Both the position numbers and the translations under genes were made by a program. Positions 7,638 to 17,089 of a stretch of 64,000 bases of DNA are shown here, one piece after another. The stretch lies in the NCBI RefSeq assembly GCF_030378165.1, contig NZ_CP119766.1:1736001-1800000 (forward strand), read 5' to 3'. This stretch comes from Flavobacterium panacagri (GTDB lineage Bacteria > Bacteroidota > Bacteroidia > Flavobacteriales > Flavobacteriaceae). The notes under the pieces are model-generated. The model saw only the letters and a list, made by a program, of their open reading frames with translations, made no database searches and was not told the DNA's origin. Each line of letters begins with the position of its first letter. Positions within the stretch are counted from its first letter, which is position 1.

Positions 7638-8642
7638 ATGGCAATTACGATACAAGAAGCAATAAAAAAAAATATCCTAATCCTTGACGGAGCAATGGGA
7701 ACAATGTTGCAACGCTATAATTTCTCGGAAGAAGATTTCAGAGGAGAGCGTTTCAAAGATTTCCCACATCCGTTAAAAGGGAACAATGATTTACTATCCC
7801 TAACACAACCACAAGCAATCCGCGATGTGCACGCCGCTTATTATGAAGCCGGCGCAGACATCGTAGAAACCAATACCTTCTCAGGAACGACAATCGGTAT
7901 GGCCGATTATCACATGGAAGATTTGGTTTACGAGTTAAACTACGAATCGGCAAAAATCGCAAGACAAGTAGCCGATGAGTTTACCGCAAAAAATCCGGAA
8001 AAACCACGTTTCGTAGCTGGTTCAATTGGGCCGACAAACCGTACAGCAAGTATGTCACCAGACGTAAACGATCCAGGTTACAGAGCCGTAACGTTCGATG
8101 ATTTACGAATTGCGTACAAACAACAAGCAGAAGCTTTAATGGACGGTGGTTGTGATTTACTTTTAGTAGAAACGATTTTCGATACTTTAAATGCAAAAGC
8201 TGCGCTTTTTGCGATTGAAGAAGTAAAAGAAGAACGTAATCTTGATATTCCAATTATGGTTTCAGGAACAATTACAGATGCTTCTGGAAGAACACTTTCT
8301 GGGCAAACTGTTGAAGCGTTTCTGATTTCAGTTTCTCATATTCCGTTATTAAGTGTAGGTTTCAATTGTGCGCTTGGAGCTGATTTGTTGAAACCGTATT
8401 TAAAAACATTAGCGCATAACACAAGTTTTAATGTTTCGGCGCATCCAAACGCAGGATTGCCAAATGCTTTCGGACAATATGATGAAACGCCAGAACAAAC
8501 TCAAGCCTTCATTAAAGAATATTTAGATGATAATTTAATAAATATCATCGGAGGTTGTTGCGGAACAACTCCAGATCATATTCGATTAATGGCTGAGGTT
8601 GCGAAAGATTATAAGCCTAGAGTGGCGCCGGTAATTGCATAA
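7638..8642 (+). CDS. metH: Methionine synthase, homocysteine-binding part (split MetH, N-terminal)
   Basis: Homocysteine S-methyltransferase domain of cobalamin-dependent methionine synthase. The (beta/alpha)8 start [16 protein letters not shown] and the zinc ligands are present: the Cys of GFNCALG near residue 242 and the pair in GGCCGTTP near 305. At 334 residues it corresponds to the first module of E. coli MetH. The other three modules are encoded separately at 9568. It must pair with that product to act, because the pterin and B12 domains are missing here. Control by the SAM-I riboswitch upstream is likely. Confidence 0.95.
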   Translation: MAITIQEAIKKNILILDGAMGTMLQRYNFSEEDFRGERFKDFPHPLKGNNDLLSLTQPQAIRDVHAAYYEAGADIVETNTFSGTTIGMADYHMEDLVYELNYESAKIARQVADEFTAKNPEKPRFVAGSIGPTNRTASMSPDVNDPGYRAVTFDDLRIAYKQQAEALMDGGCDLLLVETIFDTLNAKAALFAIEEVKEERNLDIPIMVSGTITDASGRTLSGQTVEAFLISVSHIPLLSVGFNCALGADLLKPYLKTLAHNTSFNVSAHPNAGLPNAFGQYDETPEQTQAFIKEYLDDNLINIIGGCCGTTPDHIRLMAEVAKDYKPRVAPVIA

Positions 8643-8652
8643 ATATTTCCGT

Positions 8653-8685
8653 TTCCTGCAAGGTTTTTAAAACCTTGTAGGTATG
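8653..8685 (+). repeat. Left arm of 33-bp inverted repeat around the orphan gene
   Basis: This arm is the reverse complement of 9473-9505 with one mismatch. The core AAGGTTTTTAAAACCTT is itself nearly palindromic. Together the arms bracket 8686-9472. Confidence 0.85.
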
Positions 8686-8745
8686 ATTTTAAGAAAAAAT
8701 AAAGTTCAATTTGAGAGAATACAAATTTTATAAGAAAAAGAAAGT

Positions 8746-9342
8746 ATGGAGAATAAGAGGGTTCATTATATTTTAATACCAATTTTGTTATTATTACTTG
8801 GTATATATTCTTATAAAAAGTTGAATAACAATGAAGAAATTCAAGAAAAACCAGCAGTTGAGATATTAGGGCCAAAGGATGCAAAAACTGAAATAAAAAC
8901 AAAACTTGAAACTTCAGATTCCATAGTTCAAATAGGGAATTGTTATTCATATGAACAAGATGGCAATTATTATGGAGTAATTGTGATTAAATATGAAGAT
9001 GATGATTTATTGACAGTTGGTATCTTAGAAGAGGTTAAGCAACAAGAGTTGAAGATTATAGATTTTGAAAAAGGAAACTTAATGTGTGCCAAAACTGAAT
9101 TGCTTGTAGGGAATCCAGTTAAGGGACTATGGACTGGATTTTTTTTTAAGGACGATTTAAAAGTTTTTAAATCGAATTTCAAGTATGTTGGAAAGATAAA
9201 ATTAAATGAGACAGAAATTGACGTTAACGGTGGAGGAACTTTAATTTCTTCCTCAGAAGTAAATGTAGAAGATTTACATAATTCGAAGATGTTGAAAGGT
9301 ATTTCTAGATACAGAGAGCCAATGGAAAAATATATTGAATAA
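8746..9342 (+). CDS. Hypothetical membrane-anchored protein inside the split metH locus
   Basis: I do not recognise a family. The 198-residue product has an N-terminal membrane anchor (residues about 7-24, YILIPILLLLLGIYSYKK). A soluble part follows, with short beta-type stretches (YGVIVIKY, LLTVGILEEV) and one stretch ending NGGGTLISSSEVNVEDLH. It is probably exposed to the periplasm or is a weak signal-anchor protein. The gene separates the two halves of metH and is bracketed by 33-bp inverted repeats. Its codon use looks more AT-rich than that of metH on either side. No metabolic link to methionine is evident, which suggests later insertion. Confidence 0.75.
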   Translation: MENKRVHYILIPILLLLLGIYSYKKLNNNEEIQEKPAVEILGPKDAKTEIKTKLETSDSIVQIGNCYSYEQDGNYYGVIVIKYEDDDLLTVGILEEVKQQELKIIDFEKGNLMCAKTELLVGNPVKGLWTGFFFKDDLKVFKSNFKYVGKIKLNETEIDVNGGGTLISSSEVNVEDLHNSKMLKGISRYREPMEKYIE

Positions 9343-9368
9343 TTCGGTTCTCTTATGAAACCGAGTTT

Positions 9369-9456
9369 GCGTGAGGGATAGTAGTGAAAAGCCCACAGCC
9401 TGACGAAGGAAGAGCGAGGACTTGTAACGGATAGCCCGACCCGGAGGGACACGCCC
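9369..9456. repeat. Dispersed GCGTGAGGGATAG-type repeat
   Basis: Begins GCGTGAGGGATAGTAGTG and ends GGAGGGACACGCCC. The outer GCGTG/CACGC pair, and GATAG and AGCCC segments occur twice inside. It looks like a second structured repeat family, different from the Flavo-1-like copies. It lies within the boxed segment, 3' of the orphan gene. Confidence 0.5.
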
Positions 9457-9472
9457 AAAATAATAAACATAA

Positions 9473-9505
9473 ATACCTACAAGGTTTTAAAAACCTCGCA
9501 GGAAA
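9473..9505 (-). repeat. Right arm of 33-bp inverted repeat around the orphan gene
   Basis: Matches 8653-8685 in reverse complement at 32 of 33 positions. Confidence 0.85.
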
Positions 9506-9567
9506 GAAGATAGAATAAAAAAACTCAGAATCTAAGCATCTTAGAATCTCAGTAACTTTAAAAAGAA

Positions 9568-12243
9568 ATGACAGAAAAAAGAAGAGACCTTGTATTATCA
9601 GGATTAGAACCGTTGATTATTACGCCCGAAAGTGTTTTCGTGAATGTTGGCGAGCGTACGAATGTAACAGGTTCGAGAAAATTCTTGAGATTAATCAAGG
9701 AAGAGAAATATGATGAGGCGCTTGATATTGCAAGACAACAGGTAGAAGGAGGAGCGCAGATTATCGATATTAATATGGATGAAGGAATGCTTGACGGTGT
9801 TACTGCAATGACTAAATTTTTGAATTTAATTGCTGCAGAACCCGACATTTCGAGAGTGCCGATTATGATCGACAGTTCGAAATGGGAAATCATTGAAGCA
9901 GGTCTGAAAGTAGTACAAGGAAAAAGCGTTGTAAACTCAATTTCGTTAAAAGAAGGTGAAGAAGCTTTTATTCATCACGCTAGATTAATCAAACGTTACG
10001 GAGCGGCGGCAATTATCATGGCTTTTGATGAAGTTGGTCAGGCGGATAATTATGATCGCCGAGTGGAGATTTGTCAGCGTTCGTATGATATTTTGGTGAA
10101 CAAAGTAGGGTTTCCTCCGCAGGATATTATTTTCGATTTGAATATTTTCCCGGTTGCAACGGGAATGGAAGAACATCGTTTGAATGCTTTGGACTTCTTT
10201 AGAGGAACAAAATGGGTTCGTGAAAATCTTCCGCATGCGCATATCAGTGGTGGAGTGAGTAACGTTTCGTTTTCTTTTAGAGGAAACGATACGGTTCGTG
10301 AAGCGATGCACTCGGTGTTTTTATACCACGCAATTAAAAACGGAATGACGATGGGAATCGTAAATCCAGAAATGTTGACGATTTACGATGATATTCCGAA
10401 AGATTTATTAGAACACGTTGAAGATGTAATTTTAGATAGACGAGACGATGCGACAGAACGACTTTTGGATTTTGCAGAAAATGTAAAAGGCGAAGCAAAG
10501 AGCGATGAAAAAGTAGTTCAGGAATGGCGTTTTGGAACTGTTCAGGAGCGTATCACACATTCGTTAGTAAAAGGAATTGATGCTTTTATTGAAGAAGATG
10601 TTGAAGAAGCACGTTTGGCAGCGACAAAACCAATTGAAGTTATCGAAATCAATTTGATGACGGGAATGAATGTCGTTGGAGATTTATTCGGAAGCGGAAA
10701 AATGTTCCTGCCTCAGGTTGTAAAATCGGCTCGTGTAATGAAAAAAGCGGTGGCTTATTTATTACCATTTATTGAAGCGAGCAAACAAGCGGGAGATAAA
10801 CAAGGAAACGGAAAAATCTTGATGGCAACCGTAAAAGGCGACGTTCACGATATTGGTAAAAACATCGTTTCGGTGGTTTTGGCTTGTAACAATTACGAGA
10901 TTGTAGATCTTGGTGTTATGGTGCCTCCAGAAAAAATTATTTCGGCTGCGATTGAGCATAATGTAGATATCATCGGATTAAGCGGATTGATCACGCCTTC
11001 GCTTGACGAAATGGTGTATTTGGCCAAAGAATTAGACAAACAAGGAATTAAAATCCCGATTATGATTGGAGGGGCAACGACTTCGCGTGCGCATACAGCC
11101 GTGAAAATTGCGCCTCAATACAGAGAAACTGTAATTCACGTTAACGATGCTTCGAGAGCAGTTACCGTTGCAGGAAACTTGTTAGATCATAATAGAAAAA
11201 TATATGCGGCAGATATTCGTGCAGAATATGATTCTTTTAGAGAAACATTTTTAAATCGTTCGAGAGATAAAAACTTCCTGACGATTGAAGATGCCCGTAA
11301 AAATAAATTGCCATTGGATTGGTCGGAATATACGCCAACTAAACCAAAAGTAATTGGCAAACAAATTGTCGAAGTTGAATTGGATGTTTTGGTTCCGTAT
11401 ATCGACTGGACGCCATTTTTTCAGACTTGGGAATTGTACGGAAAATATCCTGCAATTTTAACGGATGAGGTTGTGGGAGAACAAGCTACATCTGTTTTTA
11501 ACGATGCTCAGGCGATGTTGAAAGTAATTCTAGAAGAGAAAAAACTAAAAGCAAAAGGTATTTACGGAATTTTCCCTGCGAATCAGGTTGACGACGACGA
11601 TATCGAATTGCGTGATGAAAACGGAAAAGTTTTAGAGAAATTTTTAACGCTTCGTCAGCAGTCACAAAAAACAAAAGGCGCTCCAAACATTGCTTTGGCC
11701 GATTTTATTCTGCCAAAAGACAGTGGTGTAACTGATTATATGGGAGCTTTCTGTGTAACAACCGGTTTTGGTGTTGACGAATGGGCAGCGGAATACGAAA
11801 AAAATCTAGACGATTACAATTCGATTATGGTGAAAGCGCTTGCCGATCGTTTTGCTGAGGCTTTCGCCGAATATCTTCACGAGAGAGTTCGTAAAGATTT
11901 CTGGGGTTATGACAGCGAAGAATCGTTAACCAACGAAGAATTGATTAAAGAAAATTATAAAGGAATTCGTCCGGCTCCAGGTTATCCTGCTTGTCCAGAT
12001 CACTTGGAAAAACCAACGATTTGGAAGCTTTTAAATGTAGCTGAAGAAATAGGAGTAACGCTGACAGAAAGCATGGCGATGTGGCCAGCTTCATCAGTTT
12101 CAGGATATTATTTCGGAAACCCAAAAAGCCGCTATTTCGGACTCGGAAAAATAAAAGAAGATCAGGTTGTAGATTACGCCAAACGACGCAATGTTCCAAC
12201 GGATTATGCTATGAAATGGTTAAACCCTAATATAGCAGATTAA
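9568..12243 (+). CDS. metH: Methionine synthase, folate/B12/activation part (split MetH, C-terminal)
   Basis: Carries the methyltetrahydrofolate, cobalamin and reactivation modules of MetH. In order: the pterin-binding barrel ([15 protein letters not shown], residues about 26-40), the helical cap near 330-400, and the B12 domain with [10 protein letters not shown] near 425 (its His is the lower cobalt ligand) and [10 protein letters not shown]. The SAM-binding activation domain follows, with [12 protein letters not shown] near 800. Length is 891 residues. It lacks the homocysteine domain, which is encoded at 7638-8642. The split is known in Flavobacteria, but the 925-bp gap with a foreign-looking gene is not what one expects of partner subunits. 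Confidence 0.96.
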   Translation: MTEKRRDLVLSGLEPLIITPESVFVNVGERTNVTGSRKFLRLIKEEKYDEALDIARQQVEGGAQIIDINMDEGMLDGVTAMTKFLNLIAAEPDISRVPIMIDSSKWEIIEAGLKVVQGKSVVNSISLKEGEEAFIHHARLIKRYGAAAIIMAFDEVGQADNYDRRVEICQRSYDILVNKVGFPPQDIIFDLNIFPVATGMEEHRLNALDFFRGTKWVRENLPHAHISGGVSNVSFSFRGNDTVREAMHSVFLYHAIKNGMTMGIVNPEMLTIYDDIPKDLLEHVEDVILDRRDDATERLLDFAENVKGEAKSDEKVVQEWRFGTVQERITHSLVKGIDAFIEEDVEEARLAATKPIEVIEINLMTGMNVVGDLFGSGKMFLPQVVKSARVMKKAVAYLLPFIEASKQAGDKQGNGKILMATVKGDVHDIGKNIVSVVLACNNYEIVDLGVMVPPEKIISAAIEHNVDIIGLSGLITPSLDEMVYLAKELDKQGIKIPIMIGGATTSRAHTAVKIAPQYRETVIHVNDASRAVTVAGNLLDHNRKIYAADIRAEYDSFRETFLNRSRDKNFLTIEDARKNKLPLDWSEYTPTKPKVIGKQIVEVELDVLVPYIDWTPFFQTWELYGKYPAILTDEVVGEQATSVFNDAQAMLKVILEEKKLKAKGIYGIFPANQVDDDDIELRDENGKVLEKFLTLRQQSQKTKGAPNIALADFILPKDSGVTDYMGAFCVTTGFGVDEWAAEYEKNLDDYNSIMVKALADRFAEAFAEYLHERVRKDFWGYDSEESLTNEELIKENYKGIRPAPGYPACPDHLEKPTIWKLLNVAEEIGVTLTESMAMWPASSVSGYYFGNPKSRYFGLGKIKEDQVVDYAKRRNVPTDYAMKWLNPNIAD

Positions 12244-12256
12244 CAAAAAAGGTTAT

Positions 12257-12325
12257 TATAGTTTCAAGTTTCAGGTTTCAAGTTCTCTACGGCAACTTGA
12301 AACCTTAGACCTGAAACTTGAAACA
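12257..12325. repeat. Imperfect inverted repeat between metH and metF
   Basis: Built from TTTCAAGTTTCAGG and CCTGAAACTTGAAA with inner GTTTCAAGTT/AACTTGAAAC pairs. It would form a long AT-rich hairpin in the transcript. No T run follows, so it is probably not a terminator. Confidence 0.6.
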
Positions 12326-12336
12326 AAAAACAAATA

Positions 12337-13293
12337 ATGAAAGTAACAGAACATATAGAAAACGCCAAAGGAAAAACATTATTCTCATTTGAAATTATTC
12401 CGCCTCAAAAGGGGAAGAGCATTCAGGAATTATACGATAATATTGATCCGTTAATGGAATTTAATCCACCATTTATTGATGTAACGACTTCTCGTGAAGA
12501 ATATATTTACATTGATAAAGGTAACGGACTTTTGGATAAGAAATTAACTCGTATGCGTCCGGGAACGCTTGGAATTTGCGCTTCTATAAAACATAAATAC
12601 AATGTAGATACTGTTCCTCATTTGCTTTGCGGTGGTTTTACTAAAGAGGAAACCGAATACATGCTGGTTGACTGTCATTATTTAGGAATCAACAACGTAA
12701 TGGCGCTTCGCGGAGATGCAATGAAAGACGAACAATCTTTTGTGCCAAAAGCAGGGGGAAATCATTATGCAATTGATTTGGTAAAACAAATTAAAGATTT
12801 AAACTGCGGGCAATACCTTCACGAAGTAATCGATGCTGATAACAAAGCAGATTTCTGTATTGGAGTTGCAGGTTATCCGGAAAAACATTTAGAATCACCA
12901 TCTTTACAATCGGATTTAAAAAGATTAAAAGAAAAAGTAGACGCAGGAGCAGATTATGTCGTAACACAAATGTTTTTTGACAACTCTAAATATTTTGCCT
13001 TTGTAGAAAAAGCAAGAGAAATGGGCATCACCATTCCAATTATTCCTGGAATTAAACCAATCGCCGTTCAAAGACATTTACAAGTTTTACCGCAGATTTT
13101 CAGAATCGATTTACCTGAAGATTTAATCGATGCTGTAGATAAATGCAAAAATAACGCTGAAATTAAACAAGTCGGAATCGAATGGGCGATTCAGCAATCA
13201 TTAGAATTAAAAGCCGCTGGAGTTCCGTTTTTACACTATTATTCAATGGGTAAATCTGAGAATATCCGCCAGATTGCTAGTCAGGTTTTTTAA
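12337..13293 (+). CDS. metF: Methylenetetrahydrofolate reductase
   Basis: Reduces 5,10-methylene-THF to 5-methyl-THF, the methyl donor used by MetH. The 318-residue length is the normal bacterial form (catalytic barrel only). The family start FSFEIIPPQKG, the LRGDAM loop that contacts FAD/folate, QMFFDNSKYFAF and a PIIPGIKPI strand are all present. It follows metH by 93 bp on the same strand, so the methyl-donor and methyl-transfer enzymes are probably made together. Confidence 0.96.
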   Translation: MKVTEHIENAKGKTLFSFEIIPPQKGKSIQELYDNIDPLMEFNPPFIDVTTSREEYIYIDKGNGLLDKKLTRMRPGTLGICASIKHKYNVDTVPHLLCGGFTKEETEYMLVDCHYLGINNVMALRGDAMKDEQSFVPKAGGNHYAIDLVKQIKDLNCGQYLHEVIDADNKADFCIGVAGYPEKHLESPSLQSDLKRLKEKVDAGADYVVTQMFFDNSKYFAFVEKAREMGITIPIIPGIKPIAVQRHLQVLPQIFRIDLPEDLIDAVDKCKNNAEIKQVGIEWAIQQSLELKAAGVPFLHYYSMGKSENIRQIASQVF

Positions 13294-13311
13294 AGATTTT
13301 CTACATGAAAC

Positions 13312-13339
13312 TTTGTCAAAGTTTTAAACTTTGACAAAG
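13312..13339. repeat. Dispersed palindrome GTCAAAGTTTTAAACTTTGAC, copy 1
   Basis: A near-perfect palindrome TTTGTCAAAG ... CTTTGACAAAG, also at 50138-50164 and 56041-56067. It sits just after metF, but without a T run. Confidence 0.7.
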
Positions 13340-13408
13340 TTGTTGAGAATTAAGAAGGCAGTCTTGGAATTTGGAATTTTTAAGTTTTGGAATTTAAATT
13401 TTTACACC

Positions 13409-14062
13409 ATGAAACAAGAAGAACTACAAGCCATAGCCTCTCAATTGAAACATCCATCGGGAGAAAAAGGAATTGAAATGGGCAATATGATGAACGAAAC
13501 CAACATCAATATGACCAAACATTCGATTCAGAATCTAAATATTTCAAACGAAAACAGAATTCTAGAACTCGGACATGGCAACGCAGGTCACGTTGAATTT
13601 TTGTTTGAACAAGCGGAAAAACTAAAATACTACGGGCTGGAAATGTCGGAACTGATGTTTCAGGAAGCACGCCAGATCAATCGAAATTTTGTTTCTCAAA
13701 AACAAGCTTTCTTTTCACTTTATGATGGAAATACTATTCCGTTTGAAGCTGAATTATTTGATAAAATATTTACAGTAAATACGATTTATTTCTGGCAGAA
13801 ACCTGAAGAATTACTTTCAGAAATCTACAGGGTTTTAAAACCAAATGGAAATTTCTGTCTGACTTTTGCGGAAGAAGATTTCATGAAAAAACTGCCTTTT
13901 ACACAATTCGAATTTGAATTGTACAGTACAGAAAAAGCGCAGGAATTAATTAAAAAATCAGATTTTAAAATCGTGTATAAAGAAACACAGACAGAACAAG
14001 TAAAAAGCAAAACCGGCGAATTGGTTGACAGAGCTTTTACGACTATTGTTCTGGAGAAGTAG
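13409..14062 (+). CDS. Class I SAM-dependent methyltransferase
   Basis: A 217-residue protein with a Methyltransf_11-type fold. Motif I is ENRILELGHGNAGHV near residue 50. A motif II/III region DKIFTVNTIYFWQKPEELLSEI lies near 115-140, followed by RVLKPNGNFCLTF. The substrate cannot be told from sequence. The ATG at 13409 is chosen because the upstream extension runs through repeated GGAATTT sequence. It follows metF, so it may be a SAM consumer transcribed with methionine genes, but this is only positional. Confidence 0.85.
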   Translation: MKQEELQAIASQLKHPSGEKGIEMGNMMNETNINMTKHSIQNLNISNENRILELGHGNAGHVEFLFEQAEKLKYYGLEMSELMFQEARQINRNFVSQKQAFFSLYDGNTIPFEAELFDKIFTVNTIYFWQKPEELLSEIYRVLKPNGNFCLTFAEEDFMKKLPFTQFEFELYSTEKAQELIKKSDFKIVYKETQTEQVKSKTGELVDRAFTTIVLEK

Positions 14063-14252
14063 TTGAGATTTTTAAATACATAGAAACATAGATTTTTTTA
14101 ATTTTAGTGAAAAAGAATTAAAAGTAAAATACATTTTCACATATAGTCTATGTTTGTTTAAATAAGTGAAACGCCTTTATAGACAAAGGGAACTATGTTT
14201 CTATGTGTTTAAAAAATATAGATATTGCTGAATTCTAAATCCTTGTAGCATT

Positions 14253-15476
14253 ATGGAAGTTAAGAAAATCAATTTTTTGCAGAATTACAGCAGTATTTTA
14301 TGGCTTCTTGGCGGAATTATAATTGGAAGTATTTTCGGATTGGTGTTTGGAGAAGATGTTTTGATTATAAAACCGCTTGGCGATATATTCCTAAATTTAC
14401 TTTTTACAGCGATTATTCCTCTTATCTTTTTTACAATTGGTTCTTCGATTGCTAATTTGGAAAGAACAGAAAAACTAGGAAAATTGTTTGTTATCATGTT
14501 GTTGGTTTTTCTCGGTACAATTCTGATTTCGGCAATTGTGATGATTTGTGCCGTTTATCTTTTTCCAATTCATGAAGATATTGCTATTGCCAAGGTTCCC
14601 TTTGAAGAAGTAACCTCAGGATCAGCTGGAGATCAAATTGCAAAACTGCTTACAGCCAATGATTTCTTCGAATTATTATCTCGAAAAAGCATGTTAGCAT
14701 TGATTATTTTTTCTTTTTTGGTGGGTTTTGCCACATTACAATCGGGAGAAAAAGGAAGTGCTTTTAAGAGTTTCTTAGATTCAGGAAACGAAGTGATGAA
14801 ACAGCTTTTGAACATCATCATGAAGTTTGCGCCAATTGGTTTAGGAGCTTATTTTGCTTATCAGGTTGGGATTTTTGGGCCACAATTACTGGGAGTTTAT
14901 GCAAAACCAATGGCGGTTTATTATGGCACCTGCATTTTCTATTTCTTTGTGTTCTTTAGTTTATATGCATTTGTGGCTGGCGGAAAAAGAGCTTTTAAAG
15001 TTTTTTGGAGCAATAATATAACTCCGTCGTTAACTGCAGTTGGAACTTGCAGCAGTATTGCCACAATTCCTGCGAATTTGGGAGCAGCAGAAAAAATGGG
15101 AATTCCTGCGCATGTTCGTAATTTGGTAATTCCGCTTGGAGCGCCTCTGCATAAAGATGGTTCAAGTATGTCATCCATCTTAAAAATAACTTTTTTGTTT
15201 GCCATGTTTGGAAAAGATTTTTCAGATCCGATGACGATTCTTTTGGCACTCGGAATTACTGTAATAGTTTCTATTGTTGAAGGCGGAATACCAAATGGCG
15301 GTTATATTGGAGAAATTCTAGCCATAACAGTTTATGGTTTTCCGATGGAACAAGCACTTCCGGTTGCCATGATTCTCGGAACTTTAGTTGATCCAATTGC
15401 GACATTATTAAATGCCAACGGAGATGTAATCTGTTCTATGATGGTCTCTAGATTTTCAGAGAAAACCAAATGGTAG
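14253..15476 (+). CDS. Dicarboxylate/amino acid:cation symporter (DAACS family)
   Basis: An inner-membrane Na+- or H+-coupled carrier for C4-dicarboxylates or glutamate/aspartate. The 407-residue chain shows about eight hydrophobic helices starting at residue 12. The re-entrant loop and substrate signature are visible as TAVGTCSSIATIPANL near 270 and IPLGAPLHKDGSSMSS near 295. A DPIATLLNANGDV motif lies near the C terminus. The sequence does not settle which substrate is carried. It stands alone, with 190 bp of low-complexity AT-rich sequence upstream. Confidence 0.93.
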   Translation: MEVKKINFLQNYSSILWLLGGIIIGSIFGLVFGEDVLIIKPLGDIFLNLLFTAIIPLIFFTIGSSIANLERTEKLGKLFVIMLLVFLGTILISAIVMICAVYLFPIHEDIAIAKVPFEEVTSGSAGDQIAKLLTANDFFELLSRKSMLALIIFSFLVGFATLQSGEKGSAFKSFLDSGNEVMKQLLNIIMKFAPIGLGAYFAYQVGIFGPQLLGVYAKPMAVYYGTCIFYFFVFFSLYAFVAGGKRAFKVFWSNNITPSLTAVGTCSSIATIPANLGAAEKMGIPAHVRNLVIPLGAPLHKDGSSMSSILKITFLFAMFGKDFSDPMTILLALGITVIVSIVEGGIPNGGYIGEILAITVYGFPMEQALPVAMILGTLVDPIATLLNANGDVICSMMVSRFSEKTKW

Positions 15477-15598
15477 TTTTTCTATAAAATTTTAATTCTT
15501 TAAAAAATACTAAAAAACAACTTGTCTCATGTTGAATGGCTTCTACCGAGGTTTCGGTACGCTCAGCCTGACAACTCGAAGATTAAATAATCTATACT

Positions 15599-17005
15599 AT
15601 GAATTCAATATTACAACACGACCTACACAATTTTGAAAATATCTTAGAAAAGGCAAAACGAGAAGGAATAGATTTCCTGAATAATCTGGAGAATATACCA
15701 ACTTCAAACAAGAATACAATTGATGCAAAACGCAGTTTGAATGAATTAGGCGTAGGTTCTGAAGAAGCTTTAAAAGAGTTTAAAGAACGATTGGCACCTT
15801 TACTAGTTTCGTCTCCTGGGCCACGTTATTGGGGATTTGTAACTGGCGGTTCAACTCCAGCTTCTATTGTTGGCGATTGGCTGGCATCGGTTTATGATCA
15901 AAATACACAATCGGTAACATCGCAGGGCGGGAATTCGGCTTTAATAGAGTTTGAAACTATTAATTTATTACTCCAACTATTAGAACTTCCCAATTCCTTC
16001 TTAGGCGGATTTGTAACGGGAGCAACTATGTCCAATTTTACCAGTTTGGCAGTTGCCAGACAATGGTTTGGAAAACAGTTTGGAAAGGATTTTGCTAAAA
16101 ACGGAATTTCTGAAACCATTAATATTCTAACGGCAACTCCGCATTCTTCTTCTCTAAAATCATTATCGATGTTAGGAATCGGAAGCCAGAATTATACAGT
16201 TGTAAAAACAATTGAAGGAAATCGTGAAGCTTTGGATATTGCAGATTTAGAAGAAAAAATCAAAGCTTTAAATAGAAAACCTTTTATTCTAATTTCGAGT
16301 GCTGGGACTGTAAATACAGCAGATTTTGATGATTTTGAAGCGATTGTAAAATTAAAAGAAAAATACAATTTCTGGTGGCATATTGATGGGGCTTTTGGAG
16401 GATTTGCTGCGGTTTCTGAGAAATACAAACATTTTGTAAAAGGTTGGGAAGGAGCAGACAGTATTACGATTGATTGTCATAAATGGTTAAACGTGCCTTA
16501 TGAAAGTGCTTTTTATTTGATTAAAAAAGAACACATCAATCTGCAGATTGAAACGTTTCAAAACTCAAATGCTCCCTATCTAGGAAATGCTTTGGAGAAT
16601 TTTAATTATCTGAATGTGGTTCCGGAGAATTCACGTCGTTTGAGAGCATTGCCCGTTTGGTTTTCGTTAGTAGCTTATGGAAAAGAAGGTTTTCAGGATT
16701 TAATTGAAAAAAGTACATTATTAGCACTTCGTTTTGGAAATGCATTGGTTGATGATGGTAGATTTGAACTTTTGGCTCCAATCAGACTAAACAATGTATG
16801 TTTTACTTTAAAAGGAAATGAAAATCAGGATAAAGTAAATGACTTTCTGGTAAAATTAAATGATACTGGAAAAGTGTTTATGACGCCAACTTTTTACCAG
16901 AATAAAAAAGGCATACGCGCTTCATTTGTAAACTGGAGAACCACTGAAGAAGATATTAAGATTGTAATGGAAGAAATGAAGAATATTATTGATGATAATT
17001 TCTAA
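15599..17005 (+). CDS. Group II PLP-dependent decarboxylase family protein
   Basis: A pyridoxal-phosphate enzyme of the aromatic-amino-acid/glutamate decarboxylase fold (468 residues). The cofactor lysine is visible in ITIDCHKWLN near residue 300. WHIDGAFGG about 40 residues earlier carries the conserved Asp that contacts the pyridine ring, and YWGFVTGGSTPASIVGDWLA near 80 lines the active site. The substrate is not clear; tyrosine/tryptophan, glutamate and aspartate decarboxylases all share these motifs. It is monocistronic and ends in a terminator shared with the convergent receptor gene. Confidence 0.88.
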   Translation: MNSILQHDLHNFENILEKAKREGIDFLNNLENIPTSNKNTIDAKRSLNELGVGSEEALKEFKERLAPLLVSSPGPRYWGFVTGGSTPASIVGDWLASVYDQNTQSVTSQGGNSALIEFETINLLLQLLELPNSFLGGFVTGATMSNFTSLAVARQWFGKQFGKDFAKNGISETINILTATPHSSSLKSLSMLGIGSQNYTVVKTIEGNREALDIADLEEKIKALNRKPFILISSAGTVNTADFDDFEAIVKLKEKYNFWWHIDGAFGGFAAVSEKYKHFVKGWEGADSITIDCHKWLNVPYESAFYLIKKEHINLQIETFQNSNAPYLGNALENFNYLNVVPENSRRLRALPVWFSLVAYGKEGFQDLIEKSTLLALRFGNALVDDGRFELLAPIRLNNVCFTLKGNENQDKVNDFLVKLNDTGKVFMTPTFYQNKKGIRASFVNWRTTEEDIKIVMEEMKNIIDDNF

Positions 17006-17012
17006 AATATAG

Positions 17013-17040
17013 AAGAGCCTGTTTGAAGGAACAGGCTCTT
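17013..17040. terminator. Bidirectional terminator
   Basis: Stem AAGAGCCTGTT / AACAGGCTCTT with a short loop lies between convergent genes. Confidence 0.75.
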
Positions 17041-17089
17041 AACTAACACAAAAAAAAACAAAAAACAAGGTATTTAAAGAACGAAACTT

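Noticed and set aside
8970..9470. Minus-strand frame of 166 codons opposite the orphan gene
   Set aside because: It overlaps the orphan gene and the repeat. The plus-strand frame has a clear start and membrane anchor, while this one reads repeat-derived residues at its start.
13331..13408. N-terminal extension of the methyltransferase from a TTG
   Set aside because: It translates the GTCAAAG palindrome and GGAATTT words, so the ATG at 13409 was used.
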